NCBI GenBank assembly: GCA_035459025.1
Contig: DATHYT010000053.1
Coordinates: forward strand, 1 to 36,581
Source of the DNA: JAABQT01 sp035459025
Lineage (GTDB): Bacteria; Pseudomonadota; Gammaproteobacteria; Burkholderiales; SG8-39
Direction: 5' to 3'
Length of the DNA stretch: 36,581 bases
The notes beneath the pieces are model-generated. The model was not told where the DNA came from. It made no database searches and saw only the letters and a list, made by a program, of their open reading frames with translations. This document shows, in pieces, positions 8,529 to 16,727 of the stretch (positions are counted from its first letter, which is position 1; each line of letters starts with the position of its first letter). The position numbers were made by a program, and so were the translations under genes.

Positions 8529-9431
8529 TCAGAGCGATTCGATGAATGCCACCATGCGCTTGCGCTCGGCGGCGTCGGGCAGGCGCCCGCGCAAGGCGCC
8601 CAGATTATCGGTCATGTGCGCGGGGTCGGAGGTGCCCGGGATGGCGGCGGTCACCGCCGGGTGCGCGAGGACGAACTTGAGGAAGAACTGCGCCCAGCTC
8701 GCCGCGCCGAACGCGCGCGCCCACTCGGGCAGGCTCTTGCCGCGCACCGCGCGAAACAGCCGCGCGCGGCCGAAGGGCAGGGCGATCAGCACCGCCGCCC
8801 CCGTCTCGGCAGCGAGCGGCAGCAGCCGCTGCTCGACCTCGCGGTTGTCCACCGAGTAGTCGATCTCGATGAAATCGGGCTTCTCGCGCTTGAGCACCGC
8901 TTCGACCGCGGGGTAGTCGCCTTCGTAGGTCGAGGTGACGCCGTAATAGCGGCAGGCGCGCGCGGCCTTCCAGTCGCGGAACTGCCCCAGGTCCTGCGCC
9001 GGGTCGCGCACGTTGTGCAGAAAGAGCAGGTCCACCTGTTGCGTGCGCAGCCGCTCGAGCGAGCCGCGCAGCTCGGCCGCGTCGCTCGCGCGCAGCTTGG
9101 TGGCGATGAACACCTGCGCGCGCAGCCCCGCCCGCGCCACGAGGTCGCCGACCACGGCTTCCGAGGAGCCGTAGGACGTGGCGGTGTCGACGATCTTGCC
9201 GCCGCCCGCGACCAGGTTGCGCAGCACCTCGGCCAGCGCGGCGCGCTTTTCGGCGTCGTCGCCGACGTTGAACACGCGCGAAGTGCCCAGGCCCACCGCC
9301 GGCAGGCGCTCGCCGCTCTTCGGGATCGCGCGGGTGAGCAGATCCTGCGCCACCGCGCGCGCGGGCAGCAGCCCGGCGGCGCCGAGCGCCGCCGCGCCGG
9401 TGGCGAATTCACGTCGTGTCCAGGTCTTCAT
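8529..9431 (-). CDS. Tat-signal aldo/keto reductase
   Basis: NADP-dependent aldo/keto reductase of 300 residues with a twin-arginine signal peptide (TRREFATGAAALGAAGLL; R6-R7). The AKR catalytic tetrad is visible: Asp in KIVDTA, Tyr in TSYGSSE, Lys in ATKL and His in LFLHN. The C-terminal IPGTSDPAHMTDNL resembles the cofactor-binding loop. The start at 9431 is chosen because the Tat motif begins there and GGAG lies about six bases upstream; a start at 9452 would only add seven residues. First gene of a two-gene unit with the F420-reductase-like gene. Substrate unknown. Confidence 0.88.
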   Translation of the reverse strand: MKTWTRREFATGAAALGAAGLLPARAVAQDLLTRAIPKSGERLPAVGLGTSRVFNVGDDAEKRAALAEVLRNLVAGGGKIVDTATSYGSSEAVVGDLVARAGLRAQVFIATKLRASDAAELRGSLERLRTQQVDLLFLHNVRDPAQDLGQFRDWKAARACRYYGVTSTYEGDYPAVEAVLKREKPDFIEIDYSVDNREVEQRLLPLAAETGAAVLIALPFGRARLFRAVRGKSLPEWARAFGAASWAQFFLKFVLAHPAVTAAIPGTSDPAHMTDNLGALRGRLPDAAERKRMVAFIESL

Positions 9432-9517
9432 GCCGGTCTCCAGGTGGCGCATGCATACAATGTGCGCGCGCGCCCCGGATGCGGCAAGTCCGGCGAGGGC
9501 GCGGCGGAGGAAGACCG

Positions 9518-10027
9518 ATGCGTCATTTCGCGATCGCCGGGCTGGCCTGCGCGCTGGCCGCCTGCGCCACGCCGCAGGAGGCCCCGACCGACCCGATGGG
9601 GCGGGCGGTCACGGCGCCCCTCACCGACCTCAACCTGCTGCGCGCGAAGATCCCGCCAATACTCGTTTCGGCGCTGGATGCGCCCTACGCGCCGCCCGCC
9701 GACGGCAGCTGCGCCGGGCTGGCGGGTGAGGTGGCGTTGCTCGACGCCGAGCTCGGCGCCGACCTCGACGCGGCGGCCGACAGCGGCCCGAAGCCGAGCG
9801 TCATCGAGCGGGGCATCGACACGGTCGGCGACGCCGCGGTCGGCACGGTGCGCAGCGCCGCCGAGGGCGTGGTGCCGATGCGCAGCTGGGTGCGCAGGCT
9901 GAGCGGCGCCGAGCGCCATTCCCGGCAGGTCGCCGCCGCGGCGGCCGCGGGCGTCGTGCGCCGCTCGTTCCTGAAGGGCCTGGGCGCCGCCGCGGGCTGC
10001 GAGCCGCCCGCCGGGCCGCGGCGCTAG
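9518..10027 (+). CDS. predicted lipoprotein, unknown function
   Basis: A 169-residue protein with a lipoprotein signal (MRHFAIAGLACALAAC, lipobox LAAC at residues 13-16), so it is probably anchored in the outer membrane. The rest contains a Cys pair (SCAGL, GCEPP) and a basic central stretch; I recognise no domain. The start at 9518 is supported by GGAGGAAG just upstream. A -10-like TACAAT (9456-9461) lies in the intergenic region shared with the divergent aldo/keto reductase. Its stop codon overlaps that of the convergent MBL-fold gene in the tetranucleotide CTAG (10024-10027). Confidence 0.78.
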   Translation: MRHFAIAGLACALAACATPQEAPTDPMGRAVTAPLTDLNLLRAKIPPILVSALDAPYAPPADGSCAGLAGEVALLDAELGADLDAAADSGPKPSVIERGIDTVGDAAVGTVRSAAEGVVPMRSWVRRLSGAERHSRQVAAAAAAGVVRRSFLKGLGAAAGCEPPAGPRR

Positions 10028-10896
10028 AAGCGCGGGCGGAAGCCGCCGCCCTTTGCCTCGATCCGGCACACGAAGGGCGCGCCGAAGTGCGCCGGCATCA
10101 GCAGCGCGCCGGCGGCGCAATCCTCGAGCGCCTTCCTGCGGCTCGCGCGCGCGTTGTGCGCGTCGGCGCAGGCGAAGCTGTTCCACTCGGGGTGGTAGAC
10201 CTGCAGCGCGTGGTGCAGGATGTCGCCGCAGAACAAGGCCTTCTGCCCGCGCGACTCGAACTTGATGGCGATCGTCCCCGGCGTGTGCCCGGGCGCCGGC
10301 GCCACGGAGAGGCTTTCATCGAGCGCCGCGGCGCCCGAGACCATCTGCGCGAGCCCGGCTTCGACCACCGGCAGGACTGAGTCGCGGAACGACCCGAGGT
10401 TGGCGGGGCCCTTCTCCGCGTCGCGGTCGATGGCGAGGTAGTGCTCGAAGTCCTCGCGGCTCCAGACGTAGCGCGCGTTGGGAAAGGTCGGCACCCAGCG
10501 CCCGTTCTCCAGGCGCGTGTTCCAGCCGATGTGGTCGACGTGCAGGTGCGTGCACATCACCATGTCGATCTGCTCGGGCTTCGCGCCGGCCGCCGCCAGG
10601 CGCTCCAGGTACGGCGTGTTCATCATGTGCCAGAACGGGCGCTTCTCGCGCGGCTTGTGGTTGCCGACGCAGGCGTCGATCAGGATGCGCTTGCCGTCGA
10701 TCGTGAGGAGCCAGCTGTGCACGCTGAGCTTCAGCAGCCCCGAGCCCGGGTCGTAGTGATCCGGCGCGAGCCAGGCGGCGTGCTCCTTCGCCACCGCCTC
10801 GTCCCAGTCGGGGAAGAACTTCGACGCCCTGAAGTTCGGCTCGTAGCTCTCCTCGATGCGCGCCGCGACCGCCGCGCCGATCCTGAGCTGCGTCAT
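10024..10896 (-). CDS. MBL-fold metallo-hydrolase
   Basis: A 290-residue metallo-beta-lactamase-fold hydrolase. The zinc motif THLHVDHIG is at residues 116-124 (H117, H119, D121, H122), with APGHTPGT and FCGDILHH giving further ligands and HFGAPF near the C-terminus. The pattern is that of the broad AttM/quorum-quenching lactonase-like and alkyl-sulfatase-unrelated MBL hydrolases; no specific substrate can be read. Its ATG overlaps the stop of the upstream carboxymuconolactone-decarboxylase-like gene by four bases, so the two are coupled and may act in sequence, for example on a lactone. No signal peptide. Confidence 0.88.
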   Translation of the reverse strand: MTQLRIGAAVAARIEESYEPNFRASKFFPDWDEAVAKEHAAWLAPDHYDPGSGLLKLSVHSWLLTIDGKRILIDACVGNHKPREKRPFWHMMNTPYLERLAAAGAKPEQIDMVMCTHLHVDHIGWNTRLENGRWVPTFPNARYVWSREDFEHYLAIDRDAEKGPANLGSFRDSVLPVVEAGLAQMVSGAAALDESLSVAPAPGHTPGTIAIKFESRGQKALFCGDILHHALQVYHPEWNSFACADAHNARASRRKALEDCAAGALLMPAHFGAPFVCRIEAKGGGFRPRF

Positions 10897-11291
10897 GCGC
10901 GCGCCGGCTTCTCGGCGAGGATCTTCTTCGCGATGCGGAAGCTGTCGAGCGCCGCCGGCGCGCCGCAGTAGGTGGCCACATGAATGAAGATCTCCTTGAT
11001 CTCGCGCTTGGTGATGCCGTTCCGGAGCGCCGCGCGCAGGTGGATCTCGAGCTCGTGCGGGCGGTTCAGCGCCGAGATCATGGCGAGGTTCATGATCGAG
11101 CGCGTCTTCAGCGGCAGCACGCCGCGCGCCCAGCTTGCGCCCCAGCCGTGCTCGGTGACGTAGTGCTGCAGGTCGATGGTGAAGTCGTCGGCGTCCTTGA
11201 ACGCCTTGTCGACGTACGCGCTGCCGAGCCAGCGGCGGCGGATCTTCAGTCCCTCGGTATAGGCCTTGCTGCGCTTGGGTGATTTCGCCAT
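10893..11291 (-). CDS. carboxymuconolactone decarboxylase family protein (PcaC-like)
   Basis: A 132-residue small alpha-helical protein of the AhpD/CMD fold. It resembles gamma-carboxymuconolactone decarboxylase over its full length (RRRWLGSAYVD at the N-terminus, LPLKTRSIMNLAMISALNR, EIHLRAALRNGITKREIKEIFIHVATYCG). True PcaC works in the protocatechuate branch of the beta-ketoadipate pathway, but no other pca gene lies here, so I do not give the symbol. It lies 16 bases after the antiporter gene and overlaps the MBL hydrolase start. The RBS GGGAGC is visible just upstream of 11291. Confidence 0.87.
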   Translation of the reverse strand: MAKSPKRSKAYTEGLKIRRRWLGSAYVDKAFKDADDFTIDLQHYVTEHGWGASWARGVLPLKTRSIMNLAMISALNRPHELEIHLRAALRNGITKREIKEIFIHVATYCGAPAALDSFRIAKKILAEKPARA

Positions 11292-11307
11292 GGTTTGCTC
11301 CCTGGGT

Positions 11308-12552
11308 CTAGTGTGAAGGGGCGGGGCTCGCGCGGCGCAGGAGCCGCGACAGCGTCAGCCCCTGCACCAGGATCGAGAACACGACAACGATGTAGGTCAC
11401 GGTGATGAGCGCGCCCCGCTCGGGCCCGGCGGGCAGCGACAGCGCGAGCGCGATGGAGATGCCGCCGCGCAATCCGCCCCAGGTGAGAAGGCCGATGACG
11501 CGCGGCGGGAATTCGTGGCGCAGCCAGGGCATCAGCGCGGCGAGGGAGACGGCGGCCAGCCGCGCGGCGAGCACCACCGGAATGACGAGCACCGCCGCCC
11601 AGCCGAACTCGGTATCGAAGGTGATGAGCAGCACTTCCAGGCCGATGAGCACGAACAGCACCGCGTTCATGATCTCGTCGATCAGCTCCCAGAACGTGTC
11701 CAGGTTTTCCGTGGTCTTCGCCGACATGGCGAAGCGCCGGCCGTGGTTGCCGATGAGCAGGCCGGCGACGACGATGGCGATCGGGCCGGAAAGGTGCAGC
11801 GCCGTGGCGAGCGCGTAGCCGCCCATCACCAGCGCGAGCGTCACCAGCACCTCGACCTGGTAGTTGTCGACGCTCTTGAGCATCCGGTAGGCGGCCCAGC
11901 CGATGGCAAGGCCGAAAAGCGCGCCGCCCAGCGCCTCGCGCACGAAAAGGATCGCCGCGCCCGCAGGCGTGGCGTCGGCGCCGCCCGCGGCGAGGCCGAG
12001 GAGCACGAGGAACACCACCACGCCGACGCCGTCGTTCAGCAGCGATTCGCCGGTCATCTTGATGCGGAGCGACGCTTCGGTGCCGGCCGATTTCATGATG
12101 GCGAGCACCGCGATCGGGTCGGTGGGCGAAATGAGCGCGCCGAACACGAGGCACCAGAGGAACGGGACCGGGTGGCCGAGCGCGGCGAACAGCCACCAGC
12201 TCGCAAGGCCGATGAGCGCGGTGGAGATGAGCACGCCCGCGGTGGCGAGAAAGCCGATCGCCCCCGCGCGCTCGGCGAGCTCGTCCAGATCGACGTGCAG
12301 CGCCCCGGCGAACAGCAGGAACGAGAGCATGCCGTGCATCAGCGCCTTGTCGAAGTCGATCTCGGCGAGCAGCTCGAGCGCGAGCGTGTCGAAGTGGATG
12401 CCCAGGTGCCCGAGCGCCACGACGCCGAGCGAGGCGGCGAGCGAAAAAAGCAGCAGCGCGATGGTCGAGGGCAGGCCGATGAAGCGGTGGTTGGCCCAGC
12501 TGAACAGCGCCGCGAGCGTGATCAGGGCGGCGGCGGTGTCGAGGGCGGCCAT
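11308..12552 (-). CDS. CPA1-family Na+/H+ antiporter
   Basis: Inner-membrane cation:proton antiporter of 414 residues with about 12 transmembrane helices. Family signatures are SPTDPIAVLAI in the middle of the protein and the ion-binding Asn-Asp pair in ESLLNDGVGVVVF, followed by GLLTWGGLRGGISIALALSLP. These place it in the NhaP/CPA1 branch. It probably exchanges cytoplasmic Na+ (or K+) for H+. The ATG at 12552 overlaps the stop of the lyase gene by one base (ATGA arrangement); a longer open frame upstream is in the wrong frame for the lyase and is not used. No C-terminal RCK or TrkA domain is present. Confidence 0.92.
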   Translation of the reverse strand: MAALDTAAALITLAALFSWANHRFIGLPSTIALLLFSLAASLGVVALGHLGIHFDTLALELLAEIDFDKALMHGMLSFLLFAGALHVDLDELAERAGAIGFLATAGVLISTALIGLASWWLFAALGHPVPFLWCLVFGALISPTDPIAVLAIMKSAGTEASLRIKMTGESLLNDGVGVVVFLVLLGLAAGGADATPAGAAILFVREALGGALFGLAIGWAAYRMLKSVDNYQVEVLVTLALVMGGYALATALHLSGPIAIVVAGLLIGNHGRRFAMSAKTTENLDTFWELIDEIMNAVLFVLIGLEVLLITFDTEFGWAAVLVIPVVLAARLAAVSLAALMPWLRHEFPPRVIGLLTWGGLRGGISIALALSLPAGPERGALITVTYIVVVFSILVQGLTLSRLLRRASPAPSH

Positions 12553-13349
12553 CAGCTGCCCAAGCGCTTGGCGCGCTCGACGTAGTCTTTGTAGCCGAGG
12601 AAATCCTCCAGCTCGGCGATGCGCTCGCGGTAGCCGGTGACCGCGTTCGCGTCCCGCGTCCTGCGGAAGGTCTCGAGCGCGCGCTGCAGCGCGTCGAACT
12701 GCACCAGCGTGGCGAGGCCGTAATACAGGACGATCGACGCGCCCGCTTTTTCCTCGTCGGCGAGCGTGCCCTCGGGCAGGTCGACGATCATCAAGGGCTT
12801 GCCTACCCGGCGCCGGATCTCGGCGAGCTGCGCCGGCGTGGCGAGCGTGGGAAAGACGAGGTCGGCGCCGGCTTTGGCGTAGGCCTCGAGGCGGCGCACC
12901 GCGTCGCCGAGCTCGCCGCCGATCCAGAGCGCATCGGTCCTTGCGGCGATGAGCAAGTTCGGGTCTTTGCGCGCTTGCACCGCCGCGCGGATGCGCGCCG
13001 CGGCTGCCTCGGGCGCGCGCAGCTTTTGCGGCAGCTTGGTGTGCTTGCCCGGGCCTTCGTGGTCCTCGATGTGGATCGCCGCCACCCCCGCCTGCTCGAA
13101 CGCCTGCACCGTGCGCCACATGTTCGCCGGGTCGTTGAAGCCGCCCTCGGCGTCGGCGATCACGGGGATCGCCACCGCGTTGACGAGGGTGCGCGCCTGG
13201 CCGACGAGCTCGTCGAGCGTGAGCAGGCCCGTGTCCGGAAGGCCGTAGCGGCTCGCGGCGGTGGCGTAGCTGCCGATGTACACGGCCTCGAAGCCGTGCT
13301 TCTCGACGAGCCGCGCCGAGAGCGCGTCGGTCGCGCCGGGCACCGCCAC
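12552..13349 (-). CDS. isocitrate lyase/PEP mutase superfamily lyase
   Basis: Mg2+-dependent TIM-barrel lyase of the PEP mutase/isocitrate lyase superfamily, 265 residues from the first standard start (GTG, 13349). Key motifs are VPGATDALSARL, VYIGSY, the metal-binding DAEGGFNDP and IEDHEGPGKH. The catalytic Cys loop of isocitrate lyase (KKCGH) is replaced by GKHTKL, so it is not an isocitrate lyase; oxaloacetate decarboxylase, methylisocitrate lyase-like or dimethylmalate lyase-like activity is more likely. Homology seems to continue upstream of the GTG (LRRRLRALVETGRT), ending at an in-frame CTG at 13409 that has GGGGAG six bases before it. The true start may therefore be this CTG (285 residues). 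Overlaps the antiporter start. Confidence 0.85.
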   Translation of the reverse strand: MAVPGATDALSARLVEKHGFEAVYIGSYATAASRYGLPDTGLLTLDELVGQARTLVNAVAIPVIADAEGGFNDPANMWRTVQAFEQAGVAAIHIEDHEGPGKHTKLPQKLRAPEAAAARIRAAVQARKDPNLLIAARTDALWIGGELGDAVRRLEAYAKAGADLVFPTLATPAQLAEIRRRVGKPLMIVDLPEGTLADEEKAGASIVLYYGLATLVQFDALQRALETFRRTRDANAVTGYRERIAELEDFLGYKDYVERAKRLGS

Positions 13350-13435
13350 GGTGCGGCCGGTCTCGACGAGTGCACGCAGGCGCCGGCGCAGTTCCGGTAT
13401 GTCGGTCAGGACGTGCTCCCCGCGGTTGGGGCACT

Positions 13436-13441
13436 AATATA
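13436..13441 (-). promoter_or_regulatory. -10 element for the lyase-antiporter operon
   Basis: TATATT on the minus strand matches the sigma70 -10 at 5/6; no clear -35 is seen. It predicts a start near 13429, about 20 bases before the proposed CTG start at 13409. The overlapping plus-strand TAATAT (13435-13440) may serve the divergent MFS gene, whose ATG is only eight bases away and would give a nearly leaderless mRNA. Confidence 0.35.
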
Positions 13442-13447
13442 GCGCCG

Positions 13448-14725
13448 ATGAATCTGCGCCGCCGCCTGGTCGAGGCGCTCGCCTTGCGGCTGCCGTTCTA
13501 CTACGGCTGGGTGATCCTCGCCTGCGTGTGCGCGGCGGGGTTCTCGCGCACCGGCACGGCGGTGGCGACGCTCTCCATCTTCATCGACCCGATGACCCGG
13601 GAGTTCGGCTGGTCGCACACCGAGATCTCGGCGGCGGTGTCGGCGGGCGGGATCCTCGGTGCGCTGGTGGCGCCGGCGACCGGCGCCTTTCTGGACCGCA
13701 ACGGTGCGCGCGCCGTGCTGTGCCTCGCGGTGCTCGGCACCGGCATCCCGCTGCTGCTGCTCTCGTTCACCCAGTCGCTCGCCTTCTTCTTCACGTTGTA
13801 TTGCGTCGCGCGCATGAGCTTCGCCGGGCCCTACGACCTCGGCATCTACGGCTCGATCGTCAACTGGTTCGTGCGCCGGCGCGCTTTCGCCACCTCGATC
13901 GCCACGCTGTCGGCGATGGCCGGGCTCGTCACCATGCCGCTGATCGCGCATTTCGTGATGCAGGCGAGCGACTGGCGCAGCGCCTGGATCGCGGTCGGGG
14001 CGACCGTGCTGCTGGTCGGGTTCGTGCCGACCTGGGTGCTGCACGTGCGCCGGCCCGAGGACATCGGGCTGCGCCCGGACGGCGAGCGCGCGCCGGCGGC
14101 GGGCGAATCCGCCGCGCCCGCCACCGAGCCCGCGTTCACGCGGGCCGAGGCGCTGCGCACGCCGGCGTTCTGGCTGCTGTCGCTCTTCACGCTGCTGGTC
14201 TACCCGGTGCAGGCCGGGATCAGCCTGCACCAGGCGCCGTTCCTCATCGAGCGCGGGCTCGATCCGACCGTGGCGGCGACCGCAGTCAGCACCTTTGCGC
14301 TGCTCTCCGCGCTCGCCGGCTTCGCCAGCGGCTTTTGGCCGCGGCGCGTGCCGCTGCGCTACGCGCTGGCGCTGGTGGGCCTCGTGCTGGCGGCGAGCAG
14401 CGGGCTCATGAACGCCGTGCACGCCGCGCCGCTCGCCTACGGCGCGGCGGCGCTGTTCGGCCTGGGCATCGGCGGCCTGCTCACCCTGCTGCCGATCGCC
14501 TGGGCGGATTACTTCGGCCGCGCGAGCTACGGCGCGATCCGCGGCGTCGCGCTCACCGTGCAGGTCGTCGCCCAGGCTTCGGGGCCGGTGCTCTCGGGGG
14601 CGCTGCGCGACTGGACCGGGAGCTATTCGGCGTCGCTGGCGACGTTCGCGGTGCTGGCCTTCGCGGGCAGCGCGGCGGCCTTGTTCGCGGCGCCGCCGGC
14701 GCGGCGCGCAGTGCGCGCGGCGTAG
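13448..14725 (+). CDS. MFS transporter (monocarboxylate/OFA-like)
   Basis: Inner-membrane major facilitator of 425 residues with 12 predicted helices. It opens with FYYGWVILACVC, typical of the monocarboxylate/oxalate-formate (OFA-like) MFS group, has GAFLDRNGARAV as the loop 2-3 motif A equivalent and a cytoplasmic central loop around residues 200-230 (RRPEDIGLRPDG). Related proteins import small organic acids. It is divergent from the lyase-antiporter-CMD-MBL unit and 5 bases from the convergent POR beta gene, so a role in feeding organic acids to these enzymes is possible but is inference. Confidence 0.88.
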   Translation: MNLRRRLVEALALRLPFYYGWVILACVCAAGFSRTGTAVATLSIFIDPMTREFGWSHTEISAAVSAGGILGALVAPATGAFLDRNGARAVLCLAVLGTGIPLLLLSFTQSLAFFFTLYCVARMSFAGPYDLGIYGSIVNWFVRRRAFATSIATLSAMAGLVTMPLIAHFVMQASDWRSAWIAVGATVLLVGFVPTWVLHVRRPEDIGLRPDGERAPAAGESAAPATEPAFTRAEALRTPAFWLLSLFTLLVYPVQAGISLHQAPFLIERGLDPTVAATAVSTFALLSALAGFASGFWPRRVPLRYALALVGLVLAASSGLMNAVHAAPLAYGAAALFGLGIGGLLTLLPIAWADYFGRASYGAIRGVALTVQVVAQASGPVLSGALRDWTGSYSASLATFAVLAFAGSAAALFAAPPARRAVRAA

Positions 14726-14730
14726 GCGCG

Positions 14731-15585
14731 CTACAGCCGCGCGAGCAGCCGCGCCCAGCCCTCGTCGACTTCGCGCTGCAGCGTCGCCACGGCGGCCTCG
14801 TCGAGCTCGCGGTAGCGGCGCTGGCGCTCGAGGTAGTCGCGCACCGGGCGCGACTTGTGCGGGAAGTTCAGCGTGTAGCGGTGGCCGTCCTCGACCTCGT
14901 AGAGCGGGAACACGCCCGATTCCACCGCGAGCCGCGACAGCGCGAGACCCTGGTCCTCGGGCACGCCCCAGCCGTCCAGGCAGGGCACGAGCAGCGTGAT
15001 GAGGCGAAAACCGCGCAGCGCCTTCGCCTTTTCCACCTTGCGCAGCAGGTCGGCGCGGTAGCCCGCGCATGCGGTGGCCGCGTACGGCACCTCGTGCGCC
15101 GCCATGATGGCGGTGAGGTTCTTCTTCTTCGACACCTTGCCGGCGGGCGTCGAGCCGGTGCGCGCGTAGTGCGGCGTCGAAGAGGACTTCTGCGCGCCGG
15201 TGTTCATGTAGCCCTCGTTGTCGAAGCAGACGTAGAGGATGTCTTCGTTCCTCTCGGCGGCCGAGGACAGGGCCTGGAAGCCGATGTCGTAGGTGCCGCC
15301 GTCGCCCGCGAACACCGTCACCAGCGTGTCCTTCTTGCCGCGCGCATCGAGCGCGCGCCGCAGGCCCGAGGCCGAAGCCGCGGCGGTGGCGAGCGCCGGC
15401 TGGTACACGGGGATGCGCAGCCCCGAGAGCGGCTGCGGCCCGGCCATGATGGCGAGGCACGAGGGCGGGATCACCGCCACCGTGTCGGGGCCGAGCGCGG
15501 CGAGCACGTGCCGCAGGGACAGCGCCTCGACGCAGCCCGGGCAGGCCGCGTGCCCGGGGCACAGCAGGTCGGTCATCACGCCCAT
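14731..15585 (-). CDS. 2-oxoacid:acceptor oxidoreductase, beta (TPP) subunit
   Basis: Thiamine-pyrophosphate-binding subunit of a pyruvate/2-oxoacid:ferredoxin oxidoreductase, 284 residues. The N-terminal CPGHAACPGC supplies Cys ligands for a [4Fe-4S] cluster. The TPP/Mg motif runs from GDGGTYDIG to DNEGYMNTG at about residues 95-135, and TGSTPAGK follows. Two starts are possible: 15585 (GGAGG four bases upstream) and 15576, whose ATG overlaps the alpha-subunit TGA in the ATGA pattern used throughout this operon. Last gene of gamma-FAD/ferredoxin-alpha-beta. Substrate (pyruvate, 2-oxoglutarate, branched-chain or aryl 2-oxo acid) cannot be read from the sequence. Confidence 0.92.
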   Translation of the reverse strand: MGVMTDLLCPGHAACPGCVEALSLRHVLAALGPDTVAVIPPSCLAIMAGPQPLSGLRIPVYQPALATAAASASGLRRALDARGKKDTLVTVFAGDGGTYDIGFQALSSAAERNEDILYVCFDNEGYMNTGAQKSSSTPHYARTGSTPAGKVSKKKNLTAIMAAHEVPYAATACAGYRADLLRKVEKAKALRGFRLITLLVPCLDGWGVPEDQGLALSRLAVESGVFPLYEVEDGHRYTLNFPHKSRPVRDYLERQRRYRELDEAAVATLQREVDEGWARLLARL

Positions 15586-16727
15586 GCGGCCTCCGGCTCG
15601 GCGTCCTCGATGCGCGCGCGCCGCGCGAGCTCCGCGATCATCGCCGCCGACACGTTGACCCCGCCCACGCCCGCCAGCACGCCGTGCACGCCCGGTGCGT
15701 CCTTCATGCCGTAGAGCGCGGCACGCAGTTCCTGGTGCAGCACGCCGCCGGCGCCCGGCGAGAAATCGCGCTCGAGCACCAGCACGTCGCGCACGCCGGC
15801 GAGCGCCGCGCGCAGCTCGGCCGCGGGCAGCGGCCGGAACAGGCGCACCTTGAGCAGGCCCGCGGCGAGGCCCGAGGCGCGCAGCGCATCCACCGCTTCG
15901 CGCGCCGTGCCGCACATGCTGCCCAGAGTGACGATGACGAGCTCGGCGTCCTCGCAGCGGTAGCGCTCGAGCACGCCCCAGCCGCGGCCGGTGCGCTCCC
16001 GCCATTCGCGGTCGGCCGCCGCGGCGAGCTCCGGCACGCGCGCCATCGCCGCGCCGATCGCCCGGCGATGACGGCAGTACATGTCCTGGGTCACCACGTT
16101 GCCCCAGGACTCGCCGCGCTCGGGATCGAGCAGGTGCTCGGGCGCATAGGCGGGCAGGTAGTCGTCCACCAGCGCCTGCGGCGGCACGCTCACCGGCTCG
16201 AGGGCGTGCGAGACGTAGAACGCATCGAGGTTCAGCATGACCGGCAGGCTCACGGCTTCGGCGACGCGGAAGGCCTGCAGCACCGTGTCGAGGGCTTCCT
16301 GCGCCGACTCGACGTACAGCTGCACCCAGCCGGTGTCGCGCTGCGCGAGGCTGTCGGTCTGGTCGGGCCAGAAGGCCCAGGGCGAGGCCACGGTGCGGTT
16401 CACGTTCGCCATCACGATGGGCGCGCGCGCGCCGCTCGCGTAGTGCAGCAGCTCGTGCATCAGCATCAGGCCCTGCGAGGCGGTGGCGGTGAACACGCGC
16501 GCGCCGGCGAGCGACGCCGGGATGCACGCCGCCATCACCGAGTGCTCGGATTCGGGCGTGAGGAACTCGGCGTCGAGCTCGCCCGCGGCGTGGAACTGGG
16601 TGAGCAGCTCGAGCACCGGCGTTTGCGGCGTGATCGGGTACACCGGGATCACCTGCGGCCGCGCGAGGCGCGCGCCCCAGGCGACGGCGTGGTTGCCGGT
16701 GAGCAGCGCGCGCTGCGCGGGGCTCAT
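15576..16727 (-). CDS. 2-oxoacid:acceptor oxidoreductase, alpha subunit
   Basis: Alpha subunit (PorA-type), 383 residues. It begins LLTGNHAVAWGARLARP and contains the domain I signature VYPITPQTPVLELL, the ESEHSVMAA glutamate motif that contacts TPP, ATASQGLMLMHE and FWPDQTDSLAQRDTGW. The C-terminal half is the transketolase-C-like domain (VIVTLGSMCGTAREAVDALR). It forms the catalytic core with the beta subunit and needs anaerobic or microoxic conditions in most family members. The ATG at 16727 overlaps the TGA of the FAD-ferredoxin gene. Confidence 0.93.
   Translation of the reverse strand: MSPAQRALLTGNHAVAWGARLARPQVIPVYPITPQTPVLELLTQFHAAGELDAEFLTPESEHSVMAACIPASLAGARVFTATASQGLMLMHELLHYASGARAPIVMANVNRTVASPWAFWPDQTDSLAQRDTGWVQLYVESAQEALDTVLQAFRVAEAVSLPVMLNLDAFYVSHALEPVSVPPQALVDDYLPAYAPEHLLDPERGESWGNVVTQDMYCRHRRAIGAAMARVPELAAAADREWRERTGRGWGVLERYRCEDAELVIVTLGSMCGTAREAVDALRASGLAAGLLKVRLFRPLPAAELRAALAGVRDVLVLERDFSPGAGGVLHQELRAALYGMKDAPGVHGVLAGVGGVNVSAAMIAELARRARIEDAEPEAAWA

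Noticed and set aside
10893..11291. Part of a protocatechuate (pca) degradation cluster
   Set aside because: Only the PcaC-like protein is present; no ring-cleavage or lactonising genes lie nearby.
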